Positions 1-9,700 of a stretch of 64,000 bases of DNA are shown here, in pieces. Made by a program: the position numbers and the translations under genes. Origin of the DNA: DATATB01 sp036268995 (GTDB lineage Bacteria > Planctomycetota > Planctomycetia > Pirellulales > PNKZ01); contig DATATB010000080.1 in assembly GCA_036268995.1 (NCBI GenBank), forward strand, positions 1 through 64,000, in the 5' to 3' direction. Within the stretch, counting starts at the first letter, position 1; each line of letters starts with the position of its first letter. Under the pieces are notes generated by a model. It did no database searches and was not told where the DNA came from. It worked only from the letters and a program-made list of their open reading frames with translations.

Positions 1-289
1 CTCCCAAGGGCACGACCAGGCCGCCGGGCAAGCGCAGCTCTTCGGACACGTGATTGAGCATCACGGTCCGGCCAAAGGGAGCCGGCAGCGCGGCAACCAA
101 CACGCCGTGATAGCGCCGCGTCGCAATACCGGCAATCGATCCCGACGCGTAACCGCCTAGGCCGTTGGTCACCAGCCATTCGCGGCTCATCAGGAATTCA
201 GCGTCGCGCTGCTGCGAATCCTCCCACAGCAGGCGGTTGAAGATATGATCGCTCGCGCTAGCCTGTCCGTTGTCGCTGACCAGCGGCAT
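1..289 (-). CDS. Glycogen debranching enzyme, N-terminal part (partial, runs off the window)
   Basis: Only the first ~96 residues are inside the window; the gene continues beyond base 1. Reading from ATG at 289, the protein has REWLVTNGLGGYASGS followed by TRRYHGVLVAALPAPFGR. This is the hallmark start of the bacterial/archaeal amylo-alpha-1,6-glucosidase N-terminal domain (GDE_N family), which precedes a GH133-like catalytic domain. The family removes alpha-1,6 branches during glycogen breakdown in the cytoplasm. A GAGGA Shine-Dalgarno lies about 5 nt upstream of the ATG. The nearby malQ and treZ genes support a role in alpha-glucan turnover. The catalytic domain is not visible, so activity is inferred from the family. 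Confidence 0.85.
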   Translation of the reverse strand, partial: MPLVSDNGQASASDHIFNRLLWEDSQQRDAEFLMSREWLVTNGLGGYASGSIAGIATRRYHGVLVAALPAPFGRTVMLNHVSEELRLPGGLVVPLG

Positions 290-342
290 ACAGTCCTCAA
301 AGGGTCGAAGGGATGGGCGCGGCTCGCAGTGCGCCAATGCGC

Positions 343-362
343 AAAAAAAGCCCTCATGGGCT
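343..362 (-). terminator. Intrinsic terminator (minus strand)
   Basis: On the minus strand a 5-bp stem AGCCC/GGGCT with a 4-nt loop is followed at once by seven T residues. It lies between the 79-aa gene ending at 497 and the debranching-enzyme start at 289. It would end the former transcript and implies a separate promoter for the latter. Confidence 0.65.
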
Positions 363-496
363 AACCGGGCCTCACGAGAGCCAAGCAAACAACGCGCCGC
401 CGACGGTCTAAGCCGCCTGCGGAGGATCTTAAAAAGCACGCCGTGGGTGCGTCAAGCACCCCGGAGATTGAGCCCGCGACCTCGGTCACGGGCTTG

Positions 497-736
497 TTAA
501 TCGTCGTCGCACAGCGGAATCAGCCTGGCGCCTTCGGCTCGATACCATTGCTCCTCGCCGGATTCGCCGGCCTCGACACAGAGAAAATGCTGCTGGGTTT
601 CCACATCCTGATACAGCCGCACGCCGATGCCGCTAAAGACGTCGGACCATTCGCCGGGCGTTCCGCAGCGGCTTTCATAGACCAATTGGCCAATGAAGCA
701 ATAGTTGTGGCCGTGAACGTTTCGTATGGTATTCAT
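497..736 (-). CDS. Small conserved-looking hypothetical protein (79 aa)
   Basis: This 79-residue protein runs from ATG at 736 to a stop at 497 and ends in an acidic CDDD tail. I do not recognise a family. The content (several Cys, Tyr, Trp and acidic residues, few Arg/Ala runs) looks like a real coding frame rather than a shadow frame. No signal peptide or membrane segment is visible, so it should be cytoplasmic. It is divergent from malQ, sharing the gap 737-857, and is followed by a clear intrinsic terminator at 343-362. That makes it a likely single-gene transcript. Function unknown. Confidence 0.6.
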   Translation of the reverse strand: MNTIRNVHGHNYCFIGQLVYESRCGTPGEWSDVFSGIGVRLYQDVETQQHFLCVEAGESGEEQWYRAEGARLIPLCDDD

Positions 737-857
737 GACGAACCCGGAGCCTAGTCAGAATGAGCCTCTAATGGCAGTATAGGAAGCGGCATGGCCCGAG
801 AGTTGCCCTGCCCGGGGGGACGGTCGTCGGCGAAATCAGGGATTCCAGGGAGGTTGC

Positions 858-2708
858 ATGGATACGGACGAATGGGGGATCGCGCGGCGCTACTGCGATG
901 CCGAGAATTGCTGGCACGAAATCTCCGCCGAGACCCAGCAGCGCGTGCTGCAAGCCATGGGCGTTGGCCCGGCGGATCGGCCGCAAGCCGCGGACCCGGT
1001 CCGAGTGGTCCGTCCCGGCGAACAACCGGCACTTGGCTCCGGCAGCCTGACGCTCGAAGACGGCACCACGCTTGCCATCCGCGATCGGCTGCCGCCGGAC
1101 ATGCCGCTGGGCTATCATCGCTTTGCGCCCGATGGGGGCGGTCAGCCGGTGCTGTTGATCGTCTCGCCAGGGAAATGCCTGCTGCCGCCGGCCGGCGGGC
1201 ACTGGTGCTGGGCCGCACAGTTGTATGCGGCGCGATCAGCCGAGAGCTGGGGCATCGGCGACTTGGGAGATTTGCGACGCCTGGCCCGCTGGTCGGCCAG
1301 CCAGGGCGCCGGGCTGCTGCTCATCAATCCGCTCGGGGCGGTTGCCCCGCGCACGCCCCAGCAATCCAGTCCGTACTATCCCGGCAGTCGGCGCTTTCGC
1401 AATCCGCTGTATTTGCGAATCGAGGAAGTGCCAGGCGCCGCGAAACTAGGCGACGAGTTGACTCGATTGGTGGCGGCCGGTCACGCGTTGAATCAGACTT
1501 CGCGCATCGACCGCGATGCCATTTTTGCTCTGAAACAGCAGGCGCTCGAGCGGCTCTGGCCGCTGTTTGCCGGCGACAAGCGGTTCGATCACTATTGCCG
1601 CGAGCAAGGCGCGGAACTAGAGCAGTTTGCGGCGTTCTGCACGCTCAACGAACAGCTCGGTCCCGATTGGCATGTTTGGCCGTCGCAATATCGGCGACCG
1701 GACAGCCCCGCGATCGCCGCGTGGATCAACGAGCACCGCGATCGGGTCCGCTACCATCAATGGCTGCAATGGCTGATCGACGAGCAACTGGCCCGCGCTT
1801 CGGCCGAGATTTCAGTCATGCACGACCTGCCGATTGGCGTCGATCCGGGCGGCGCCGATGCTTGGGCCTGGCAGGACATTCTGGCGCAAGGTTGCAGCGT
1901 CGGCGCGCCGCCGGATATGTACAACACGCAGGGGCAGGATTGGGGCCTTCCGCCTTTCATCCCACACAAGCTGCGTGAGTGCGGATACCAGCCCGTGGTG
2001 AAAACGCTGCGGGCCGTGCTGCGGCACGCCGGGGCCCTGCGTATCGACCATGTAATGGGGCTGTTCCGGCTGTTCTGGATTCCGCATGGCATGGGTCCGC
2101 AACACGGCGCCTTCGTGCGTTACAAGGCCGACGAATTGCTGGCGATTGTCGCCCTGGAGAGCCATCGCGCCGGCGCATTCGTGGTGGGCGAAGACTTGGG
2201 CACAGTGGAAATGGGCGTGCGCGAGCAGTTGGCCGAGCGAAACGTGCTCTCTTACCGGCTGCTGTGGTTCGAGACCACGCCGCCGCGCGATTATCCGCAG
2301 TTGGCAATGGTGGCCGTCACCACGCACGATTTGCCGACGATTGCCGGCCTGTGGTCGGGCGAAGACTTGGCCGCGCAAGTGCGGATCGGACTGAAGCCCA
2401 GTGCCGCAGCCATGCAGCAGATCAAGGACCGCCTGGCTCACGGCGGCGGCCTGCCCGGCGATACGCCGACGGAAAAAGTGATCGAGCGGGCATACATGTT
2501 GCTTGCCGAAAGCCCGTCCTTGATCGTCGCCGCGACGCTCGAAGATGCGCTGGCGGTGCGAGAGCGAACCAACATGCCGGGCACGGTTGAACAATGGCCG
2601 AACTGGTCGATTCCACTACCCGGCGGATTGGAAGCCTTGGAAGCTTCGCCGCTGGCCGCTCGCATTGCCGCGGTTTTAAGTGTACGTGCCGCCAGCAAGC
2701 GTCAGTGA
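858..2708 (+). CDS. malQ: 4-alpha-glucanotransferase (amylomaltase, GH77)
   Basis: A 616-aa GH77 enzyme that transfers alpha-1,4-glucan segments between malto-oligosaccharides in the cytoplasm. The diagnostic motifs are present and in order: LYAARSAESWGIGDLGDL near residue 125, RIDHVMGLFRLFWIP with the nucleophile Asp near 397, VGEDLG with the acid/base Glu near 445, and THDLPT with the third acidic residue near 491. The length is normal for the bacterial family. Translation starts at ATG 858, with AGG just upstream. treZ follows after 39 bases in the same direction, so the two are probably cotranscribed. Together with the debranching enzyme next door, this forms a glycogen/malto-oligosaccharide processing group. 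Confidence 0.95.
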   Translation: MDTDEWGIARRYCDAENCWHEISAETQQRVLQAMGVGPADRPQAADPVRVVRPGEQPALGSGSLTLEDGTTLAIRDRLPPDMPLGYHRFAPDGGGQPVLLIVSPGKCLLPPAGGHWCWAAQLYAARSAESWGIGDLGDLRRLARWSASQGAGLLLINPLGAVAPRTPQQSSPYYPGSRRFRNPLYLRIEEVPGAAKLGDELTRLVAAGHALNQTSRIDRDAIFALKQQALERLWPLFAGDKRFDHYCREQGAELEQFAAFCTLNEQLGPDWHVWPSQYRRPDSPAIAAWINEHRDRVRYHQWLQWLIDEQLARASAEISVMHDLPIGVDPGGADAWAWQDILAQGCSVGAPPDMYNTQGQDWGLPPFIPHKLRECGYQPVVKTLRAVLRHAGALRIDHVMGLFRLFWIPHGMGPQHGAFVRYKADELLAIVALESHRAGAFVVGEDLGTVEMGVREQLAERNVLSYRLLWFETTPPRDYPQLAMVAVTTHDLPTIAGLWSGEDLAAQVRIGLKPSAAAMQQIKDRLAHGGGLPGDTPTEKVIERAYMLLAESPSLIVAATLEDALAVRERTNMPGTVEQWPNWSIPLPGGLEALEASPLAARIAAVLSVRAASKRQ

Positions 2709-2747
2709 GGCAGACTACAACGAATCAGTCGTTTTTGTAATCAGTCC

Positions 2748-4649
2748 ATGCAAGCATCCGCCCACAGCGCACAAAACCGCCGCTACCCGATCGGGGCCGA
2801 GTTCGCGCCGGCGGGCGGCGTTTCGTTTCGCGTCTGGGCTCCGCGGATCCAGCGCATGGAAGTCGTGCTCGAAGACGGCGCCGGGGCGGGCGATCGCCTG
2901 GCGCTAGGGCGCGAAGCATGCGGCTATTTCTTTGGCACGCTGCCGAGCGCCACGCACGGCACGCGCTACCGGTTCCAGCTCGACGGCAAGCCGGACCGGT
3001 TGCCGGATCCCGCCTCGCGCTTTCAGCCGGACGGGCCGTTTGGGCCGTCGCAAGTGGTCGATCCGGCCCGTTTTCAATGGTCCGATGCGGCCTGGCCTGG
3101 CGCTCGCCTGCCGGGCCAGGTCTTCTACGAGATGCACATCGGCACGTTCACGACCGAGGGTACCTGGTCGGCGGCGACGAAGCAGTTGCCCGAGCTGGCG
3201 AGCCTGGGGATCACGTGTTTGGAGGTCATGCCGATTGCGGATTTCGACGGCCGCTTTGGTTGGGGTTACGACGGCGTGAACCAGTTTGCGCCGACCCGGC
3301 TGTACGGCGAGCCCGATGATTTTCGTGCGTTCGTCGACGAAGCCCATCGGCACGGACTCGCCGTGCTGCTGGACGTGGTTTACAACCACTTCGGTTCGGC
3401 GGGCAACTTCGTCGGCGAGTTCAGCCGCGATTACTTCAGCGATCGCTACCAGAACGATTGGGGCGAACCGATCAATTTCGACGGCAAGAACTCCGGTTCG
3501 GTGCGCGAGTTCTTTCTGACCAACGTTCGCTACTGGCTCGAGGAATTTCATCTCGACGGCTTGCGGCTGGACGCCACGCAGGCGCTCAACGATGCGAGCG
3601 AGCCGCACATCATCCAGGTGATCGGCGAAACGGCACGCCGCGCGGCGGCCGGCCGGCATGTGATCGTGCTGGGAGAAAACGAGCCGCAGCACACGCAATT
3701 GGTGCGGCCCTGCCAACACGGCGGATGCGGGCTGGATGCGCTGTGGAACGACGATCTCCATCATTCGGCCATGGTGCGGCTCACCGGCCGCAACGAGGCC
3801 TACTACACCGATTATCTCGGCTCGCCGCAGGAATTCATTTCACTGGCCAAGTGGGGATTCTTGTATCAAGGCCAACGCTATGCATGGCAGAAGGCTCGCC
3901 GCGGCTCGCCCACTTTCGGCCTGCCGGCGGCCACGTTTGTCAACTTCCTGCAAAATCACGACCAGGTTCCGAACTCGGCTCGCGGCAGGCGCGTTCACGA
4001 GCTCACCAGCCCTGGCCGGATGCGGGCGATGACCGCCTACCTGCTACTGATTCCCGGCACTCCGCTGCTCTTCCAAGGGCAGGAGTTCGCCAGCTCCAGC
4101 CCGTTTTTATACTTCGCCGACAATGACGGGCAGCGAGCTGTGCAAGTGGCCGAGGGGCGCAGCAAATTTTTGGCGCAGTTCCCTTCGCTGGCCACCGACG
4201 AAATGCAATCGGTACTGGCCGACCCGGCCGATCCGCAAACGTTCCAACGCTCGAAGCTGGATTTCAGCGATCGCCAGCGGAACGCGCTGACGCTGCTGCT
4301 GCACCGTGATCTGCTGCGCCTGCGGCGCGAGGATCCAGTATTCGCAGCACAAGACGCCGATCGGCTTGCGGGCGCGGTGCTCTCCGCCGATGCTTTCGTG
4401 CTGCGGTTTTTCGGGCCCGACCATTCCGACCGACTGCTGATCGTCAACTTTGGCCGCGACTTGCACCTGGACCCCGCTCCCGAGCCGCTGCTGGCTCCGG
4501 TTTGGCAGCGCGAGTGGCGCCTAATATGGTCCAGCGAATCGCCCAGCTACGGCGGCAACGGCACCCCGGCCGTCGAAAGCGACGACAACTGGCGCATCCC
4601 CGGCGAAGCCGCCGTCGTGCTGAGGCCCGGCCCACTGGCGGCAAAGTAG
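2748..4649 (+). CDS. treZ: Malto-oligosyltrehalose trehalohydrolase (GH13)
   Basis: A 633-aa GH13 enzyme that hydrolyses maltooligosyl-trehalose to release trehalose. The N-terminal carbohydrate-binding/beta-sandwich region (FRVWAP near residue 28) precedes the (beta/alpha)8 barrel. Barrel motifs are DVVYNHFG, DGLRLDAT (nucleophile Asp), LGENE (acid/base Glu) and QNHDQV (transition-state Asp). The stretch NDDLHHSAMVRLTGR and the GYDGVNQFAPTRLYG box favour TreZ over branching enzyme GlgB or debranching GlgX. The usual partner, maltooligosyltrehalose synthase TreY, is not in the window. It may lie elsewhere in the genome. The product could serve as a compatible solute or carbon store. Confidence 0.92.
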   Translation: MQASAHSAQNRRYPIGAEFAPAGGVSFRVWAPRIQRMEVVLEDGAGAGDRLALGREACGYFFGTLPSATHGTRYRFQLDGKPDRLPDPASRFQPDGPFGPSQVVDPARFQWSDAAWPGARLPGQVFYEMHIGTFTTEGTWSAATKQLPELASLGITCLEVMPIADFDGRFGWGYDGVNQFAPTRLYGEPDDFRAFVDEAHRHGLAVLLDVVYNHFGSAGNFVGEFSRDYFSDRYQNDWGEPINFDGKNSGSVREFFLTNVRYWLEEFHLDGLRLDATQALNDASEPHIIQVIGETARRAAAGRHVIVLGENEPQHTQLVRPCQHGGCGLDALWNDDLHHSAMVRLTGRNEAYYTDYLGSPQEFISLAKWGFLYQGQRYAWQKARRGSPTFGLPAATFVNFLQNHDQVPNSARGRRVHELTSPGRMRAMTAYLLLIPGTPLLFQGQEFASSSPFLYFADNDGQRAVQVAEGRSKFLAQFPSLATDEMQSVLADPADPQTFQRSKLDFSDRQRNALTLLLHRDLLRLRREDPVFAAQDADRLAGAVLSADAFVLRFFGPDHSDRLLIVNFGRDLHLDPAPEPLLAPVWQREWRLIWSSESPSYGGNGTPAVESDDNWRIPGEAAVVLRPGPLAAK

Positions 4650-4753
4650 CTGGCACAGTCCCTAAGCCGTCGCTCGATAGAAAACGATTGGCAAAGCGAG
4701 AAATGTTTCTCGTGGCGGTTACGGCTTACGGGTTGAGCCTGCAACGTTGGGCC

Positions 4754-4894
4754 ATCGCTTCGCGGCGATAAGCGTCCCAAATTTGACCGCTGCCCTCTTG
4801 CGGCGGTAAAATGCTGGGGACATTCCGCTTCGGCGGGCGGAGCGTCTCTGGGTACCGTCAGCCCGCGCGTGCGAGTGCGCGCGGGCTGTTTTTG
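4754..4894 (+). ncRNA. Structured intergenic RNA candidate ending in an intrinsic terminator
   Basis: The gap 4650-4990 holds a run of local hairpins: ATCGC/GCGAT (4754-4769), CCGC/GCGG (4787-4803) and a UUCG-capped CCGC/GCGG (4825-4836). The run ends in a strong 10-bp stem followed by a T run (4860-4893). No Rfam family is recognised. It could be a treZ 3' UTR, a leader of the DUF2892 gene or a separate small RNA; no clear promoter was found. Confidence 0.35.
4860..4893 (+). terminator. Strong intrinsic terminator
   Basis: A perfect 10-bp stem (AGCCCGCGCG with CGCGCGGGCT), an 8-nt loop and then GTTTTT. It lies 211 bases after the treZ stop and 98 bases before the next start. It probably ends the malQ-treZ transcript or a structured RNA. 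Confidence 0.8.
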
Positions 4895-4990
4895 TCTGCG
4901 GTTCGGATGCTGGCACAGGGTTTGCTTCATCCCTCGCCGCCAGAATTGTTTCCACATCGCCACATTGCCGGCGCTTTCGGAGATCATGCC

Positions 4991-5407
4991 ATGACTTGGA
5001 CGACCGAGCGGGATGGATTGAGCGGCGGAATGCACGCGGATGTTACGGCGCCGGGCAGCCTGCCGCAGGCCAACGTGAACGTGGGCGAAATCGAGAGAGT
5101 CGCTTCAGCCGCTGTCGGCGCTGCGCTCGTGGCGGCTGGTTTGCGGCGCGGCTGGCTGACGGGCACGGTGCTCGCGCTAGCCGGTGGAGCCCTGGTGTAT
5201 CGCGGCGTTTCCGGCCGCTGCGCGATGTACGAGGCGCTGGGCATTTCCACGGCCGGCTGTCCCGCTTCGCAGGCCATGTGCCGCGTACGGGATCAAATCG
5301 CCCGCGAAGGCCGGGCCGCGCTCGACGAAGATGACGCCGTCCAGCAGGCCTCGTTCGATTCCTTCCCAGCCAGCGATCCACCGAGTTGGAGCAGCACGGG
5401 TCATTGA
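4991..5407 (+). CDS. DUF2892/YgaP-like transmembrane protein (138 aa)
   Basis: The core NVGEIERVASAAVGAALVAAG continues into a second hydrophobic helix (TGTVLALAGGALVYRG) and then CAMYEALGIST. This is the DUF2892 pattern of a two-helix inner-membrane hairpin seen in YgaP-like proteins. The C-terminal tail ends with an ASFDSFPASDPPSW motif that recurs as a stand-alone tail in many bacterial small proteins. ATG at 4991 is chosen because it begins just before the domain. An in-frame start at 4811 would place the intrinsic terminator inside the coding region, which is unlikely. The biochemical role is unknown; it is probably integral to the cytoplasmic membrane. Confidence 0.75.
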   Translation: MTWTTERDGLSGGMHADVTAPGSLPQANVNVGEIERVASAAVGAALVAAGLRRGWLTGTVLALAGGALVYRGVSGRCAMYEALGISTAGCPASQAMCRVRDQIAREGRAALDEDDAVQQASFDSFPASDPPSWSSTGH

Positions 5408-5446
5408 CCCGCTACCGTGCGGCCCGCAGCGTGTGCAAGCGTTCGT

Positions 5447-6598
5447 CTAGGCCGAGCGGCGGGCCGAGCGCCAGGGGTTGGGAGCAAAGACTTGGCTGTA
5501 GCGGCCGGCAATGCCCGGGCGGTAGGCGATGCCGCCGAAGGGGCCAAGCACTTCGAGCGTCTCGCCTTTGACGCGGACAGCGGCGCCGGCCAGCCCTTCG
5601 TGTACGACTCCCACCGGCGCGGCCCAGTGTCGATCGTACTCGACGACCATGTCGCGATGAATGGCGAACACGCTGTCGCCGATGGTCAATTGCTGGCGGT
5701 CGCGCGGCATTGGCGGCGGGGCGAAGTGTACGCTTTCGTCGGCCGTGGCGCTGGCCGAAACGCGGCGCCAACTGCCGGAGCGATAGTTGTGCTCGACGTC
5801 GACCGTGCACGAAAGCGAGTCATGGTCGACGGTCGAGAGTTCAAAACCCGCGGCATCGAAGGCGAGCATGCGACTCTGATGCCGGCCGTCGCGCGAGACG
5901 TCGCCGATGACGCCCGTGTGTACGCACGTGCATTGGCCCAGCCGAGTGATCGAATCGACGTACTGCTGCCCCAAATGATTGTGGGCTGAAAACCAGAGTT
6001 TGATTTGCGGATGTTCTTCGACCAGGCGCGCGAACTGCGCCGGCTGGTCGGTATGATTGAGCCAGGCGTTGGGGCACTTGAGGTGTACGCTCTGAAGCAC
6101 GCGGGCGCCCGAGCCCAAAATCGGCGCGTGCGAAAAGACAAAGGTCGGCCGGTCCGGCTGGGCGGTCAGCGTCGCGCGCAGCCAATGCAGCTGGGCCGGG
6201 TCGAGATGCACTTCATGATGGCTGGCGAGGTTCGTGCGAAAGGCCGTGCTCGACAGGCAGATGCCCAGCGCGTCACCCAGGTCGATCGTGTAATACGGCC
6301 GCTCGAGCGCAAAGGTCTGACAGAAGGCCGCGATCGACTGCTCGTCGCGCGCAAACTCCGCGCCTTCCAGGTCGTGATTGCCGATGATGGTGTGCGTCGG
6401 GCAGTCGAAGCCGGAGAGGAATTCGAGCCCTTCATCGAACGATTGCTGCGAGCCGCAATGGCTATAACCGCCGTGATCGCCAAGCTGAATGACGGCCTCG
6501 GGCGCCAACGCGACGAGTTGCCGCCGCGCCGCCACGAACCGGTCGGCCAAATGAGGCTCGTAGTGCAAGTCTCCAACAACGGCAAGCGCGCGTGGCAT
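5447..6598 (-). CDS. Calcineurin-like metallophosphoesterase
   Basis: A 383-aa protein with the binuclear-metal phosphoesterase motifs in order: GDLHYEP (GDxH) near the N-terminus, LGDHGGY (GDxx), IGNHDLEG (GNHD), FSHAPILG and SAHNHLGQQY. These ligate two divalent metals, so it should hydrolyse a phosphomono- or diester, but the substrate cannot be read from the sequence. No signal peptide follows the chosen start, so it is probably cytoplasmic. ATG 6598 (MPRALAVVGD) begins directly at the domain. ATG 6634 adds 12 residues and is the alternative. The gene converges on the DUF2892 gene and is followed upstream on the same strand by the large transglutaminase-like gene. Confidence 0.85.
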   Translation of the reverse strand: MPRALAVVGDLHYEPHLADRFVAARRQLVALAPEAVIQLGDHGGYSHCGSQQSFDEGLEFLSGFDCPTHTIIGNHDLEGAEFARDEQSIAAFCQTFALERPYYTIDLGDALGICLSSTAFRTNLASHHEVHLDPAQLHWLRATLTAQPDRPTFVFSHAPILGSGARVLQSVHLKCPNAWLNHTDQPAQFARLVEEHPQIKLWFSAHNHLGQQYVDSITRLGQCTCVHTGVIGDVSRDGRHQSRMLAFDAAGFELSTVDHDSLSCTVDVEHNYRSGSWRRVSASATADESVHFAPPPMPRDRQQLTIGDSVFAIHRDMVVEYDRHWAAPVGVVHEGLAGAAVRVKGETLEVLGPFGGIAYRPGIAGRYSQVFAPNPWRSARRSA

Positions 6599-6770
6599 AT
6601 CGGCGACCAATCTCCGAAGAACAGACAGCGCCATCCAACAGGATGGGATGGCTACTGGGATTCTAAATGCCAACCGCCGGCGGCGCGAAGTCCAAATAGC
6701 CGGCTCCGGGGGGGCCGCAATCAGCCCACGGACTGCGGTCCGTGGGGCCCTTCCGCGGGGCACGCAGGCC

Positions 6771-9700
6771 TCAGCTACCGATGCGGCGGATCAGGAGCTT
6801 GGGCGCCAGGGCCTTGCGCGTGGCCTGCGCTTCGCGATAGAAATCGGCATAGCGCTCGGCCGCAAAATGCCCCGCCGCGCGGCCGCACTGGCGATCAATC
6901 GTGGCGCCGCCCGGCGTGGTCGTGACATGCATTTTCCAGCGAAAGAATTCGCCCGACCCGGCGGAATCGGAAGTATCGAGCGGGGCCAGTGCGTAGCCGT
7001 GCGGCAACTCGAGCACGGTTTGGACCTCGAACTCACTGGGCGACGACAAGTGGAACGGCGCCTGCCGCCGGCTGGTGTATTCGACGTCCAGGGGCCGTTG
7101 TTCCCACATCAGCGGCAGCAGGCCCAACAAATGATTGCCGTCGAGGTGGAACAACTGATCCAGGCGATAATCGATGACCAGCACCAGCGGAGCGTCGGTG
7201 TGGTCCAGGTTTTCCAACTTCACGTCGAGCACTTGCAGCAAGCCTGCGCCCGGCGTCAGCGCGGCGAGCATGCTCTTGCGGCCGGCGCTGCTGAGCCCTT
7301 TGAACGTGGCCCTCATCGAGCCGGCCCAATAGCCGTAGCAGCTCACGCGTTCGCTCACGACTAGCTCGCCCTCGGGCGTCACGCGCACCTTGCGCTGGCT
7401 CTTGAGCCGGTTGATGCCTGGCGGGCACTCGGGCACGCGCACCAGCCGACCTTTGCCGCGCTCGATCACCAAGGCCTGTTTGCCGGCCAGCGAATAGGGC
7501 ACCGGCATGGTCAGGTCGTTGTACTTGTCGGTGCAGTCCACGAAGCGGCCGCCGCCCGAGTTGGGCAGATACACGATTTCGTGGTTGAACTGGTCGAGCG
7601 ACGGCATATCGGCCAGGGCGTCTTGGGAGGCATTGATCAAAGCGAGGTTTGCGCGAATGCCGGCCGCCTCGCAAAGGTGTACCAACAGCAGACTGTGGTC
7701 TTTGCAATCGCCGTAGCAATGCACGAGGGTCTGGTCCGAAGAATTCATCACGCGGGCACGACGGCCGAATTCGATGGCCTTGTACGTGACGCTGCGCTGT
7801 ACGTAGCTTGCCAGCGCGGCGACCTTCGCGTCATCGCTGTCGAGGCCGGCCACGAGTTGCAAGGCCTGCGCGCGCGTCTGCTCCGGCAGCTTCAGCCGGT
7901 CCTGGATCATCTCCAGGTACTCGTCGACCTCGGTCTGCCAGGTGCTGCGCCGATCGTTCAAGTGCACGGTCGGCAGATTCTGTGAGGCAGCGTCCGCCAA
8001 GGGCTCGATCCGCAAACTCGCGGGATGATCGAGCGACCACGAGAGTTCGTGCTCGGTTTTGGTGGTGGCCACGCCGGCGGGCGCCTGCGAAACAATGTCG
8101 GCCACGTCTCCGTGCAGATACAGGACCGAGCGTGCCATGGGCAGCGAAGAGCTCAGCGGACATGTCTCGAAGGGGAACCTGTCGTAGGCGTACATCGAGC
8201 GCACGGTGCTGACCATCTCCAGGCGATAGCCCGGCCGCAGTCCCGGCACGGGAACGCGCAAGAGTTTGCGGTGCGAAGCCACGTCGCCGTCGGTATCGTC
8301 GACCGCGTAGTACGAATCGACGTTGCCGCTGGCCACTTTCTTTCCCTGTTCATCGTACACGGAGAGTTCGTTGACGAAGGCTTGTTGTGATTTTGGGAAA
8401 AAACTGACGTTGATCGTGCTGAATTGCTCGACGCCCGTCTGGTCGACCACTTGCACGGAGCGGTAGGTCGTTTCGCGGTATTCCTTGCCGGCCCGGAACT
8501 CGATGGCCTTGGCCTTGAAGCGATACCAGGCGCCCGCTCCGGAAATGGCCGCCGGCGGCAGCGACGCCGAGGCCGCCGGCTCGAGCGCCGGCGGCAGTTT
8601 GACGGCCGGCACTTCCTCGCGGACCAGGAAGTTCTCTCCCTGGCCGAGCGCGGTATTGATGTGTTCCAACGCCTGTTTGTAGATGGGGTCGGCGGGCGAT
8701 TTTTCCAGGGCCTTTTCCAGCGACGTCTTGGCGTCTTCGTAACGCTTCAGCGAGCACTGGACGTTGTGCTTTACGTACCATGACTGTGCTGAATCGTGCC
8801 CATCGGCGATCAGCCCGTCGATCAATTTCATCGCCTTCTGAGACTGGCCGGCCTGACGGTAGGCCTCGATCATGGCATAGCTCAGCGTGGCGCTGCTGGC
8901 GATCGAAGCCTGCCGCTCGTCCAGCAGGGCCACGGCTTCGTTCTGGCGGCCGGCTTTGGCCAAGAGCGAGGCTTTTTCGATGGCGACGGCCTGCGAGTCC
9001 GCGCGCTGGAGGTAGGCATCGGCCTCCTCGAGGGCCCGCTCGGTTTGGTCCGTGCTGTGGAGCAGGCGCAGGTATTCGGCAAACACCGCAGTGTCGCGGT
9101 AGCCATCGGCAAAGGCTTCAGAATACGCGGCGATAGCATCTTTGTCGCGCTTGAGCCGCGCGAGCATCGAGGCGTAGCGCGCCCGAAACTTGCCCGATTG
9201 CAATTGCTCGGCGTGCGCTTCCAGCAATTGGCAGCCGTCGGCATAGCGGCCCGACGCGATGTAAGCTTCGACCGCGTTGGAGAGCGCAATCGAGTTTTCG
9301 GGCTCCAGTTCCAGAGCCCGGAGAAAGTACGGCACCGCCGTATCTTGCTGGCGCGCATCGAAGTAGTACATCCCGAGCTGGTTCATCATCGATGAATAGA
9401 CGTGCAGTTGCCGGAACGTCGAATTGCCGGCGACCGACGGCGTGAATTTCTCCAAGAACCGCACTCGATCCACCGCATCGCTCAGCAGCTTCTCGGCATT
9501 CGTATTGCTTTCCGCGACGGATGCGACAATGAGGTACGCGTAGCCGTTGCCCTGGACGACCCGCGTGCGCCACAGCCGCTTTTTGATCGTCGAAGTGAAC
9601 TCGAAGCCCTGCATTTCGCCGACCGTAATCGGCGTTCGATTTTCAGGCGACCGCAATGCGGTGGGCAGTCCCGGAAACAGGCTCAAAAACCCGCGGGCGG

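Noticed and set aside
2748..4649. treZ considered as branching enzyme (glgB) or debranching enzyme (glgX)
   Set aside because: Motifs NDDLHHSAMVRLTGR and GYDGVNQFAPTRLYG and the length favour malto-oligosyltrehalose trehalohydrolase.
4811..4990. In-frame N-terminal extension of the DUF2892 gene
   Set aside because: It contains the strong terminator stem and low-sense residues; ATG 4991 starts right before the domain.
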